NCBI GenBank assembly: GCA_024401475.1 | Contig: JAKSKZ010000005.1 | Span: 1 to 64,000 of the forward strand | Length of the DNA stretch: 64,000 bases | Source: Paludibacteraceae bacterium | Lineage (GTDB): Bacteria; Bacteroidota; Bacteroidia; Bacteroidales; Paludibacteraceae | Reading direction: 5' to 3' | In this document: positions 23,794 through 31,289 of the stretch, in pieces | Position numbering within the stretch: the first letter of the stretch is position 1 | Layout of the letters: every line of letters starts with the position of its first letter | Translations under genes and position numbers: made by a program | The notes under the pieces: generated by a model | Seen by the model: only the letters and a program-made list of their open reading frames with translations | What the model was told of the DNA's origin: nothing | Database searches by the model: none

Positions 23794-24966
23794 ATGTTAA
23801 AGAATTTTTTTAGTGTAGCCGTAGCTGCTATTTTGTTGGCAGGCTGTACGGGAAATGTAAAAAAGGCTGAATGTGAGGCTAAAAAGGAGTACAAGGCTCC
23901 TACGAAGCAAGAGTTTGAGCAGAAGTACAAGATTGTGACTGACTCTGCAAACAACAAGATTATCATGGATGCAGACTTCACCTATATCAACGATGATATG
24001 TATGCTCTATTTGAGTTGCTTCAAGCAGACAAGATGGGCTATATCGATTTGTTGGGATTAACTACTGCAGGAGGTAACGCCTTGGTTTCTTCTGTAACTT
24101 ACGACCTGTTGTCAGCTTTGGAGTATTATGATCGTAAGGATATTCCCGTTGCTGTTGGTACAGACGTTCCTTTGAAGGGTTTCAAGAATATTGATTCTTT
24201 GATGGCCGTGATTGGTAAAATGCCTTATGTAGGTGCCTACTCTCAATTGCCTAAATATTCAGACGATTATATGAAGGCCAAGGGTGTTACAACAACATCC
24301 AACTTGCCTGAGCCAACCATCAAACCGGTTGAAGAGACAGCTTGGGATTTCATGATTCGTCAAGTTAACGAGAATCCAGGCAAGGTGACTATCTTCGCTA
24401 TCGGTGGTCACACCAATGTTGCTAAGGCTATCCAAAAGGATCCTGAGTTTGCCAAGAAGGCTGCCGGCATTGTTTACATGGGTGGTGTATTTGATGTTCC
24501 AGGCGAGGCATTGCCACGTATCGAGATCAACTGGTGGTACGATCCAGAGGCTGTAGATATCTGTTTGAACGCAGGATGGAAAAAGCAACTTATTATCCCT
24601 CACGACGCTGCTGTCACATGTTTGAAGGGTAAGGATATGTATGATATGTACAAGGCAAAGAATACAACTAAGATTACACAAGCTATCGTGGATACGCTAG
24701 GTCCTATCTATGAGAACGGCCAGGAGGAGTTTTTGAAATTCTGTTGGGATCCTATCACAGTGGCTGTTTACCTTTGTCCTGACTTGATTGAGAAGGTTGA
24801 GGCTCGCGAGGTTGCTATTGAGCGTAACATGGGCTTGTCTTATGGTAGCTGTATGGCTTGGTTTGCCGGTTCGGGTCCTAAGGGAACGGCTCCTGCCGAC
24901 GTTGTTTTCAAGGTTAAGCGTGACCAACTTTGGGACTTCGTTTCAGATTTGTATAGTTTGCAATAA
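23794..24966 (+). CDS. nucleoside-hydrolase-like lipoprotein
   Basis: A protein of 390 residues with a lipoprotein signal (AILLAGC, Cys near 18) and an inosine-uridine-preferring nucleoside hydrolase-like domain. The N-terminal metal site reads IIMDADFTYINDDMYAL, i.e. DxD...DD with two more residues between the pairs than in the usual DxDPGxDD. Other family-like segments: LLGLTTAGGN, VAVGTDVPLKG, and a C-terminal HDAAVTCL/WDPITVAVYL. It is probably periplasmic and may release bases from exogenous nucleosides. The altered motif leaves activity uncertain. Just downstream of the transporter pair. Confidence 0.7.
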   Translation: MLKNFFSVAVAAILLAGCTGNVKKAECEAKKEYKAPTKQEFEQKYKIVTDSANNKIIMDADFTYINDDMYALFELLQADKMGYIDLLGLTTAGGNALVSSVTYDLLSALEYYDRKDIPVAVGTDVPLKGFKNIDSLMAVIGKMPYVGAYSQLPKYSDDYMKAKGVTTTSNLPEPTIKPVEETAWDFMIRQVNENPGKVTIFAIGGHTNVAKAIQKDPEFAKKAAGIVYMGGVFDVPGEALPRIEINWWYDPEAVDICLNAGWKKQLIIPHDAAVTCLKGKDMYDMYKAKNTTKITQAIVDTLGPIYENGQEEFLKFCWDPITVAVYLCPDLIEKVEAREVAIERNMGLSYGSCMAWFAGSGPKGTAPADVVFKVKRDQLWDFVSDLYSLQ

Positions 24967-24993
24967 CCTATTGCGAACAAAGGCAAAAGGAAG

Positions 24994-25025
24994 GGTGGGT
25001 GCGATCGTTCGCACCTGCCCTTTCT
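24994..25025 (+). terminator. intrinsic terminator after the nucleoside-hydrolase-like gene
   Basis: Stem built on GGGTGGGTGCGA / TCGCACCTGCCC followed by TTTCTT. Confidence 0.6.
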
Positions 25026-25100
25026 TGTTGATAGTCGAATCTTATCTGAGATATGCCTTTTAGTTGCTTGGATAGGGGCGATAGATGGCCAAAAGAAAAT

Positions 25101-25131
25101 AAGGTCGGTGCGAATCAATCACACCGACCTT
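25101..25131 (-). terminator. intrinsic terminator of ychF
   Basis: AAGGTCGGTG / CACCGACCTT hairpin. On the minus strand it is followed by ATTTTCTTTT, as expected for the end of ychF; it could work in both directions. Confidence 0.65.
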
Positions 25132-25153
25132 ATGTTTTCTGTTAGATGACTGC

Positions 25154-26260
25154 TTATTTCGATACATTAAATCTGAAGTGCATGATGTCACCATCTTGAC
25201 AAACATAGTCTTTACCTTCTATGCCTATCTTTCCAGCTTCGCGGCATGCTGCCTCAGAACCCAATGTAACATAGTCGTCGTATTTGATAACCTCTGCGCG
25301 GATGAAACCTTTCTCGAAATCTGTATGGATGATTCCTGCGCATTGAGGAGCCTTCATGCCTCTGATGAATGTCCATGCACGAACCTCGTCCGGACCTGCA
25401 GTGAAGTAGGTTTGAAGGTCGAGAAGCCTGTAAGCAGCCTTGATTAGGCGGACGACGCCAGACTCTTTCAATCCGGCCTCTTCCAAGAACATTTGGCGCT
25501 CTTCGTAAGTCTCCAATTCAGTGATGTCGGCCTCCATGGCAGCGGCTACAATCATCATTTCGGCATTCTCCTCCTTGATGGCTTCGGCCACAGCTTGAGT
25601 ATATTTGTTACCATTGACAGCGCTTGCCTCATCTACGTTACAGATGTACATCACAGGCTTGGTGGTCAACAAGAAAAGGTCTTTAACAAGCTCTTTCTCC
25701 TCCTTTGAAAGTTCTACTACACGAGCAGATTTTCCTTCCAACAGGGCAGCACGATATCTTTCCAAGATTTCGCATACAGCCTTTGCCGACTTGTCTCCGC
25801 CAGTTTGAGCTTGCTTTTGCAATTTTTGCAAACGGCTCTCTACGGTCTCAAGGTCTTTCAATTGGAGCTCAGTGTCGATGATTTCCTTGTCGCGAACAGG
25901 GTTCACGCTGCCGTCCACATGGGTTACATTCTCGTCATCGAAGCAACGCAAAACATGGAGGATAGCGTCCGTCTCACGGATGTTGGCCAAGAATTTGTTT
26001 CCGAGGCCTTCTCCCTTGCTGGCACCTTTCACGAGTCCAGCTATATCTACAATCTCCACTGTGGTTGGGATCACACGTTGAGGGTGATCTATCTCTTCGA
26101 GTTTTGTGAGTCTGTCGTCAGGCACTGTGATGACGCCGACGTTTGGTTCTATCGTACAGAACGGGAAATTTGCCGCCTGAGCTTTTGCGTTTGATAGACA
26201 GTTGAAAAGTGTGGATTTGCCTACGTTTGGCAATCCTACTATGCCACATTGTAATGCCAT
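25154..26260 (-). CDS. ychF: redox-regulated ATPase/GTPase YchF
   Basis: An Obg-family P-loop NTPase of 368 residues, the normal YchF length. Motifs: Walker [12 protein letters not shown] at residues 7-17, switch/G3 [20 protein letters not shown], the G4-equivalent NVDE, and a C-terminal TGS domain ([31 protein letters not shown]). The family binds ribosomes and is linked to the oxidative stress response. A monocistronic gene with promoter at 26318-26325 and its own terminator. Confidence 0.95.
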   Translation of the reverse strand: MALQCGIVGLPNVGKSTLFNCLSNAKAQAANFPFCTIEPNVGVITVPDDRLTKLEEIDHPQRVIPTTVEIVDIAGLVKGASKGEGLGNKFLANIRETDAILHVLRCFDDENVTHVDGSVNPVRDKEIIDTELQLKDLETVESRLQKLQKQAQTGGDKSAKAVCEILERYRAALLEGKSARVVELSKEEKELVKDLFLLTTKPVMYICNVDEASAVNGNKYTQAVAEAIKEENAEMMIVAAAMEADITELETYEERQMFLEEAGLKESGVVRLIKAAYRLLDLQTYFTAGPDEVRAWTFIRGMKAPQCAGIIHTDFEKGFIRAEVIKYDDYVTLGSEAACREAGKIGIEGKDYVCQDGDIMHFRFNVSK

Positions 26261-26317
26261 TTCTGCTTAATATAGTTTACTATTTCTTGAAGTTGTGAGA
26301 ATTCACAACTTTCTATG

Positions 26318-26325
26318 CAAAAGTA
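26318..26325 (-). promoter_or_regulatory. -7 promoter element TACTTTTG of ychF
   Basis: The reverse strand carries TACTTTTG 58 bp before the ychF ATG. Confidence 0.5.
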
Positions 26326-26451
26326 CATAAAAAAAACGTAATGCGGCAATTATATGATGATTTTGAATTGCCAAACAATGTTTATGCTAAACGTTGAAAT
26401 CGCATTATGGTGAAAAGACAAATTAAAAATCGTTGAATCGTAAATTTAGTT

Positions 26452-26459
26452 TATTTTTG
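26452..26459 (+). promoter_or_regulatory. -7 promoter element TATTTTTG
   Basis: TAnnTTTG-type element 18 bp before the ATG of the Omp85-like gene, leaving a very short leader. Confidence 0.45.
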
Positions 26460-26476
26460 CAGTAAAATAGGAAGTT

Positions 26477-27787
26477 ATGAAAATTTTGAAACAAATATTA
26501 GGCATGGTGGCTTTATTGCCATTGTTTTTTAGTGCTGTGTCTGTTAGTGCCGAAGAAACGGTCGGGAAAGACATAGTGAAGGAGGGGCTCTCATACGGTC
26601 CATTGCCGGTTGTTGCCTTCGACCAGAACAAAGGCTTTCAATATGGAGCATTGCTTAATATCTATGATTTTGGAGATGGTTCCTATTACCCTAATGTCCG
26701 TCAGAGTTGGTATATCGAGGCTTCAGCCTATACCAAGGGAAGTCAGCAGTATGTCATTTCATACGATACTAAGTATTTGATTCCTAATGTTCGATTCTCG
26801 GCGGCAACCTGTCTTTTGGTTGAGAATATGCTCGATTTCTATGGTTTCAATGGTTATGAGTCTGTATATGATAAAGATTTAGATCCGACCTTCTATCGAA
26901 TGGAGCGAATAGTCCCTTATGCCAAGGCAGATTTTATTGGGAACATAGTTGACAATCGCCTATATTGGGAGGCGGGCTATCACTTTAAATGGTTTGGATT
27001 GGACAATGTCTCTTTGGAGGGAGAGGAAACTAAAGTTTTGACAGATGGAAAGACACTTTATGAAAAATATCAAGATTGGGGAGTCATTCCAGAGGATGAG
27101 GCAAAAGGGGGCAGAAGCAGTGCTTTGCGTGTAGGATTGATTTATGATAGTCGTGATTTTGAGCCAGCTCCGTCTAAAGGTATATGGGCGGAGGCGCATG
27201 CTATTCTTGCACCGAAGGCATTGGGCTCGTCAGAGTCATACTATCGTTATTCGGCCACATTCAGACAGTATCTTTCATTAGTGAGGGAGAAACTTGTTTT
27301 TGCCTATCGTTTGAATTATCAAGGCACGATTGGAGAGGATGCTCCGTTCTACGTTTTGCCTTACTACACCTATGTGGGCCCAGGCTACGACCGTGATGGT
27401 TTTGGCGGCTATCGAACCACGAGGGGTGTTTTGCGCAACAGGGTGCAGGCCTTGGATGTAGCGATGTTCAATGCAGAAATGCGATGGAAATTCTATCGCA
27501 CGCACGTTTTCAATCAAAACCTCTATTTGGCGTTGAATGGCTTTGTAGATGGCACGTCGGCCATTCGCGATTATGACATATCCTATCGAGGAGAGGATAA
27601 TGCTGCGGAGCGAGCCTTATATGATAGTTTTGTAAACGTAGATGATGAGAAGTTCCATCTCTCGGCCGGTGGTGGTTTGCGAATTGGCATCAACCAAAAT
27701 TTCATCATAGCCATCGACTACGGTGTTCCGTTCGACAAACGCGACGGCGGCGGAAGTTTGTATATCAATACGGGATTCTTGTTCTAG
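26477..27787 (+). CDS. Omp85-like outer membrane barrel (DUF5982-type)
   Basis: A protein of 436 residues: signal peptide, then LSYGPLPVVAFDQNKGFQYG, the start seen in Bacteroidota Omp85/surface-antigen-type proteins without POTRA repeats. It is followed by alternating aromatic/polar beta-strands, the segment RVGLIYDSRDFEPAPSKGIW, the GFGGYRTTRGVLRNR turn and a final strand ending in Phe (GSLYINTGFLF). It is likely an outer-membrane barrel involved in assembly or transport. No partner gene adjoins. Confidence 0.75.
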   Translation: MKILKQILGMVALLPLFFSAVSVSAEETVGKDIVKEGLSYGPLPVVAFDQNKGFQYGALLNIYDFGDGSYYPNVRQSWYIEASAYTKGSQQYVISYDTKYLIPNVRFSAATCLLVENMLDFYGFNGYESVYDKDLDPTFYRMERIVPYAKADFIGNIVDNRLYWEAGYHFKWFGLDNVSLEGEETKVLTDGKTLYEKYQDWGVIPEDEAKGGRSSALRVGLIYDSRDFEPAPSKGIWAEAHAILAPKALGSSESYYRYSATFRQYLSLVREKLVFAYRLNYQGTIGEDAPFYVLPYYTYVGPGYDRDGFGGYRTTRGVLRNRVQALDVAMFNAEMRWKFYRTHVFNQNLYLALNGFVDGTSAIRDYDISYRGEDNAAERALYDSFVNVDDEKFHLSAGGGLRIGINQNFIIAIDYGVPFDKRDGGGSLYINTGFLF

Positions 27788-27822
27788 GTGTGGCCCACGC
27801 TGGTAGGACGTTAATCAAGGTC

Positions 27823-27960
27823 GTCAACAAACCCCGTCAGGGGTTAAACATGGGCAGACGACAAACCCCGTCAGGGGTTAAACGTGGGTAGGGTTAAACG
27901 TGGGTAGATGATAATCAACGACCCAGCAAACCCCGTCAGGGGTTAAACACGGGTAGGGAT
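27823..27960. repeat. REP-like palindromes upstream of the DUF3791/DUF3990 module
   Basis: Three copies of a palindrome CCCCGTCAGGGG, each followed by TTAAACNYGGGNAG. Read on the other strand each is CTACCCACGTTTAACCCC plus the stem. The same head (CTACCCACGT) starts each unit of the array downstream of the transposase at 29809, so both belong to one REP family. No coding sequence lies in 27788-28124. Confidence 0.65.
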
Positions 27961-27994
27961 TAAACCAATGGATGTGCACGAACGAAAATTTTTA

Positions 27995-28118
27995 TATCTT
28001 TGCAATATCGCCCACCGCTCCCAAGGCGTGAACCGACAACAAACCGAGCGCAATCAAGCATGCTTGAATTGCCGAGGTGCGAAGGAGGAAGACCGATGGT
28101 CAAAAAGGTTGGAGCAAG
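27995..28118 (+). promoter_or_regulatory. promoter TATCTTTG plus repeated leader, copy 1
   Basis: TATCTTTG (27995-28002) is followed at the expected start point by CGCCCACCGCTCCCAAGGCG (28009-28028), which folds as CGCC/GGCG. Further on come GAAGACCGATGGTC and GGTTGGAGCAA. Equivalent leaders are at 29069 and 30383. Here it precedes the DUF3791 gene. Confidence 0.55.
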
Positions 28119-28124
28119 TGAGGT

Positions 28125-28349
28125 ATGAGTATGTATAATTTACGAGACATAGTAGAATATATGGTTATGTTGATTGGCTCGTTTGCTAAGAGATATAACA
28201 TTAGTTGTCAGGAGGCTCAGTCTTATCTGAGTCGCTATGGCGCTTTAGATTTGATTCAGTCTCATTATGGCATTATGCATACGCAACGATTTGAAGATAT
28301 GGTGGATGGATTGTCTGCTTTCTGTAAAAGGAAGGGAGGTGATTTGTGA
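28125..28349 (+). CDS. DUF3791-like small protein
   Basis: A protein of 74 residues, helical: YNLRDIVEYMVMLIGSFAKR, then QEAQSYLSRYGALDLIQSHY. This resembles DUF3791, a small family that lies beside DUF3990 genes in apparent two-gene modules. Its TGA overlaps the GTG of the DUF3990 frame by 4 bp. An antitoxin or accessory role is inferred from this pairing. A second in-frame ATG lies 2 codons downstream. Confidence 0.65.
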   Translation: MSMYNLRDIVEYMVMLIGSFAKRYNISCQEAQSYLSRYGALDLIQSHYGIMHTQRFEDMVDGLSAFCKRKGGDL

Positions 28350-28822
28350 AACTGTATCATGGTTCCAATATGGTCGTTGACAAGATAGACTAGTCTTATT
28401 CCAAACCTAATAAAGATTTTGGGAAGGCGTTCTATTTATCTGATGCTTATGCTTAGGCCGAGGAGATGGCTAAATTGAAAACTGTTTTCCTTGGAGGGGA
28501 TCCTGTTGTTATGACTTTTGACTTTGATGAGTCACTGGTAACTGACGGAACATTACGATTCAAAAGTTTCGAAAGCTATTCCGAGGATTGGGCTCGTTTT
28601 ATTTATGACCATAGAAATGATGAGCAAGGACGAACATTGCACGACTTTGATGTTGTGTATGGTCCAATAGCCAATGATAGAGTTGGTGCCCAAATCAACA
28701 ATTTCAGGAATGGTTACATATCTTTTGAAACATTCTTGGAACGAATAAAATACATGAGAGGCATAACTTTTCAATATGCCTTTTGTACGGAGTTGGCAAT
28801 ATCGAAATTGGTAAGGATATGA
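28346..28822 (+). pseudogene. DUF3990-like (ADP-ribosyltransferase-like) gene with two amber codons
   Basis: From the GTG at 28346 the frame encodes KLYHGSNMVVDKID, TAG (28391-28393), SYSKPNKDFGKAFYLSDAYA, TAG (28454-28456), AEEMAKLKT and on to a normal stop at 28822. KLYHGS and DFGKAFYLS are DUF3990 hallmarks, a family related to ADP-ribosyltransferases as I recall. Apart from the two ambers at codons 16 and 37 the 159-codon frame is intact. The ambers separate the substrate-binding N-terminus from the rest, so an inactivated toxin is likely. An internal ATG at 28466 could give a truncated protein. Confidence 0.65.
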
Positions 28823-29061
28823 ATGTAACGAAGCAAGAGTTTGATTTTATGGTTCAATCGCTCACAACCGATTTGATTACCATTCTGACAGAGAAGGATC
28901 ATCTTTCTGTTAGCAAGGCTTTTGATGTTTTGTATCAGTCAAATACCTTTGCCAAACTTTGCGATGCAAATACAGGTTTGTATTATCAGTCTGCAAGGTA
29001 TGTTTATAGTTATCTTGTAGAAGAGAAGAAAGAAATGATTGACCAAGCATTGGCTTGTTGA
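28819..29061 (+). CDS. second DUF3791-like small protein
   Basis: A protein of 80 residues starting MNVTKQEFDFMVQSLTTDLI; the ATG at 28819 overlaps the stop of the DUF3990 frame, so it is chosen over 28783. Helical; SKAFDVLYQSNTFAKLCDAN and YVYSYLVEEKKEM follow the DUF3791 pattern. The module is therefore small-toxin-small, all translationally linked. Retention of two intact partner genes around a broken toxin-like gene would fit a decayed toxin-antitoxin unit. Confidence 0.6.
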   Translation: MNVTKQEFDFMVQSLTTDLITILTEKDHLSVSKAFDVLYQSNTFAKLCDANTGLYYQSARYVYSYLVEEKKEMIDQALAC

Positions 29062-29068
29062 TTATAAG

Positions 29069-29148
29069 CGCCCACTGCTCCCAAGGCGGAAGACCGAAGG
29101 TCAAAACTGTAGGAACAACGACATAAATAAAAGGCGTCATTGGCGCAT
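29069..29148 (+). repeat. repeated leader, copy 2 (without promoter)
   Basis: CGCCCACTGCTCCCAAGGCG, GAAGACCGAAGGTC (a GACC-GAA-GGTC hairpin), then AACTGTAGGAACAACGACAT and AAATAAAAGGCGTCATTGGC. The tail is nearly identical to copy 3 at 30396-30460. No TATCTTTG precedes it; it follows the DUF3791 gene directly. Confidence 0.55.
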
Positions 29149-29190
29149 TGAGTTAGAAGTTTGTTTTGTTTTATTATTTAATCCTGTTTG

Positions 29191-29263
29191 TATGAAATCA
29201 AAAGAGATTAAGAATTTATTCGAGAAGTTTGAATCCATTGCTTGTGTATATGAAGACGTGTAG
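29191..29263 (+). pseudogene. 5' remnant of a DinD-like gene
   Basis: The frame MKSKEIKNLFEKFESIACVY-EDV-TAG matches the beginning of DNA-damage-inducible protein D-like (BRO-related) proteins, which usually continue with a WSAREL motif. Here homology stops after 23 codons, 78 bp before the transposase gene. It may have been cut by insertion or deletion linked to the repeat/transposase unit. Confidence 0.45.
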
Positions 29264-29340
29264 CGTTTCGTGAAGTTGTTGACTATAGGTTGGCACGTTA
29301 TACATGTTGTATTTGTTTTATTTGTAAAATATTTGAAGTT

Positions 29341-29799
29341 ATGCCTAATACATACACCCAAATACATATTCATTGTGTTTTTGCAGTGAAACATAGGGAA
29401 GCGTTGATAGAAAAAAGCTTTCAAGAGAAGTTATATGGTTATATTAGTGGAATTGTTCAGTCAAGGGGAAACAAAATGTTAGCCATTGGCGGAACGTCGA
29501 ATCATGTTCATGTGTTTTTCGGATTTAGAGCGAGTGAGAGTTTGTCGGATTTGATGAAAGAAGTAAAACGATGTTCTTCTCAGTGGATCAATCAGAATAG
29601 AATGTCTCGTTTCCATTTTGAGTGGCAGGAAGGCTATGGAGCCTTTTCGTATAGCAAATCGCATGTTGATTCGGTGATTGATTATATAAAGGGGCAAGAG
29701 GAGCATCATAAGAAACGTACGTTTCGAGAAGAATATTTGCGGACGTTGAAAGATTTTGGTGTGGAATATGACGAGCGGTATTTGTTGGAAGATGTATGA
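29341..29799 (+). CDS. Y1 (HUH) transposase, IS200/RAYT type
   Basis: A protein of 152 residues from the ATG at 29341; MPNTYTQIHIHCVFAVKHRE is the normal start and the upstream extension to 29290 is not family-like. The HUH motif is HVHVFF at about 60-65, and the catalytic-Tyr helix is GAFSYSKSHVDSVIDYI. No tnpB follows. Instead a tandem array of palindromes starts 10 bp after the stop and related ones lie 1.4 kb upstream, the arrangement of REP-associated tyrosine transposases. It would nick single-stranded DNA at REP heads. Confidence 0.82.
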   Translation: MPNTYTQIHIHCVFAVKHREALIEKSFQEKLYGYISGIVQSRGNKMLAIGGTSNHVHVFFGFRASESLSDLMKEVKRCSSQWINQNRMSRFHFEWQEGYGAFSYSKSHVDSVIDYIKGQEEHHKKRTFREEYLRTLKDFGVEYDERYLLEDV

Positions 29800-29808
29800 A
29801 TGATACGT

Positions 29809-30360
29809 TACCCACGTGAGACGCCTAACGGTGTGGTTGGGTCGATGAGGTTTGGTTGGTGATTTATCCCCTACGGGGAAACGTGTCATGTCCTTCATTT
29901 TGTTGCTACCCACGTGAGACGCCTAACGGCGTGGTCCGGTCGAGGATGTTTGTCGGTTGATGTTTATCCCCTACGGGGAAACGTGTCACGTCCTTCATTT
30001 TGTTGTTACCCACGTGAGACACCTAACGGTGTGGTTCGGTCGATGATGTTTGTCGGGTGATTTAACCCCTACGGGGAAACGTGTCACGTCCTTCATTTTG
30101 TTGCTACCCACGTGAGACACCTAACGGCGTGGTTCGGACGATGATGTTTGGTTGGTGATTTAACCCCTACGGGGAAACGTGTCATGTCCTTCATTTTGTT
30201 GCTACCCACGTTTGACGCCTAACGGCGTGGTTTGGTCGACGACGGTTGGCTGGTGAATTAACATTGCGCTTATTGGTGTTGCTGACAATCCCGTTAGGGA
30301 TTAAACGTGGGTAGAACAAGCGGTGAATTGACCCCATTATCCCGTTAGGGATTAAACGAG
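29809..30360. repeat. tandem REP/BIME-like array next to the transposase
   Basis: Five units begin TACCCACGTgagACGCC at 29809, 29907, 30007, 30105 and 30203; spacings 98, 100, 98 and 98 bp. Each full unit has two palindromes: ACGCC-TAAC-GGCGT and, inverted, CCCC-TAC-GGGG followed by AAACGTGTCAYGTCCTTCAT. The array ends in two simpler palindromes (ATCCCGTTAGGGAT plus TAAACG) at 30288 and 30339. The inverted pair in each unit matches the BIME layout. Confidence 0.75.
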
Positions 30361-30382
30361 GTGTGTTTTTGTCAAATTTTAT

Positions 30383-30460
30383 TATCTTTGCAATCCGCCC
30401 ACCGCTCCCAAGGCGTAAAACTGTTGGAGCAACGACATAAATAAAAGGCGTCATCAACGC
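30383..30460 (+). promoter_or_regulatory. promoter TATCTTTG plus repeated leader, copy 3
   Basis: TATCTTTG at 30383-30390, then CGCCCACCGCTCCCAAGGCG at 30396-30415, AAAACTGTTGGAGCAACGAC and ATAAATAAAAGGCGTCATC. The start point expected from the -7 element coincides with the leader. It would transcribe the structured stretch at 30552-30710. Confidence 0.55.
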
Positions 30461-30551
30461 TTTGTTCTTGGTAATTCCAAACTACCACAAAGGAAATTGC
30501 TATCGAGGACACTGCAGAGAGGATGCCACGGATGAGTTGTATAAGCTTAGT

Positions 30552-30710
30552 CCGTAGTGTGTCCGAGGGTATCTTGTACCCTCATGGCACACTCTACGGG
30601 TGTTTATATACTACTCGGCGTGGGTATCTTGTATCTGCTCGTCTATTGTATAGGGTTTTCTCAGGACCTCGAATTCGGACGAGTTTGGTGCAAATGCCCA
30701 CGCTTTTTGT
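30552..30710 (+). ncRNA. candidate structured RNA
   Basis: Two strong foldable blocks. (1) 30552-30599: CCGTAG...CTACGG enclosing TGTG/CACA and GAGGGTA-TCTTG-TACCCTC. (2) GCGTGGG (30618) with CCCACGC (30697), enclosing CTCGTC (30638) with GACGAG (30678), and ending in TTTTTGTTTT, as in an intrinsic terminator. The apical GGGTATCTTGTA is shared by both blocks. A weaker hairpin TGTCCGT/ACGGACA lies at 30739-30762. No known RNA family was recognised. Confidence 0.45.
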
Positions 30711-30780
30711 TTTGTGTTGCAAGAGAATCATAGAAATCTGTCCGTATAAGGGTATTGACGGACAATAGTTATTTCAACGA

Positions 30781-31044
30781 ATGCCCAAGATTACTGGTTA
30801 CATTCTTGATACTCCACTACAGACGTGGAGCATAGCCGGTGGAAATGGGACGCGTTCCTTGCTGGCCGATGAGATTGAGCACGCGAAGATGAAGCAATCC
30901 CGCTTCGTTATCGTGGAGAATTCTCGTGGCCTTCAGAAATCAACCGCCTTGCAACCGGCATTGGACACCCTCAACCGAGCAGGTTACGCACCCATCGTGC
31001 TGGAAACAGGCAACAAAACCCTTGTCATAGGACAAAAGAAATAA
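30781..31044 (+). CDS. 87-residue hypothetical protein
   Basis: A frame beginning MPKITGYILDTPLQTWSIAG, then GNGTRSLLADEIEHAKMKQS and RFVIVENSRG, ending LETGNKTLVIGQKK. It looks like a compact alpha/beta protein, soluble, without signal peptide. The ATG follows a run of foldable DNA (30552-30762). The composition is protein-like and the frame is uninterrupted, but I recognise no family. Its position between a candidate RNA and a long hairpin suggests they may form one element. Confidence 0.5.
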   Translation: MPKITGYILDTPLQTWSIAGGNGTRSLLADEIEHAKMKQSRFVIVENSRGLQKSTALQPALDTLNRAGYAPIVLETGNKTLVIGQKK

Positions 31045-31109
31045 CTCATACATAGGCTGCTATCCCTATAGGTAGCAAACTCGACAGAGAGTAAGACATC
31101 ATTCTCTAA

Positions 31110-31251
31110 CTGCGCAGATCTGGACAATCTAACAAGAATTCTTGGAGAAGTTTTGATGCATCGCTGTCCCGTTGTGAAAAGAATTACTAATCACAGCGTG
31201 GATGGCTATTGCATGAACTCCAAGAAGCTTGTCCAGAGCTGCGCAGTTTTT
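31110..31251 (+). other. long inverted repeat ending in a T-tract
   Basis: Left arm CTGCGCAG, CTGGACAA, TTCTTGGAG (31110-31147). Right arm CTCCAAGAA, TTGTCCAG, CTGCGCAG (31218-31246), followed by TTTTTG. The 70-nt loop contains CGCTGT/ACAGCG. It could be a terminator-type hairpin or the end of a structured RNA. It ends 39 bp before the methyltransferase start. Confidence 0.6.
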
Positions 31252-31264
31252 GTGTTTTAGCCTC

Positions 31265-31287
31265 CACGCTTTTAACTATAAAGCGTG
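31265..31287. promoter_or_regulatory. perfect palindrome before the methyltransferase start
   Basis: CACGCTTT-taactat-AAAGCGTG, 8-bp arms around a 7-nt centre, ending 2 bp before the GTG at 31290. It could be an operator or an mRNA hairpin limiting translation of the methyltransferase. Confidence 0.5.
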
Positions 31288-31289
31288 AA

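Noticed and set aside
28346-28822. Amber reassignment (TAG read as an amino acid) to rescue the DUF3990 gene
   Set aside because: Several well-supported genes in the window end with TAG at the expected length, so the code is standard here.
29809-30360. The regularly spaced 98-100-bp repeats as a CRISPR array
   Set aside because: The whole unit is repeated, including what would be spacers; each unit has inverted palindromes and a Y1 transposase adjoins. No cas gene is present. REP/BIME fits better.
31110-31251. The long hairpin as a retron msr-msd
   Set aside because: No reverse transcriptase is encoded nearby on either strand; a terminator-like or regulatory hairpin is simpler.
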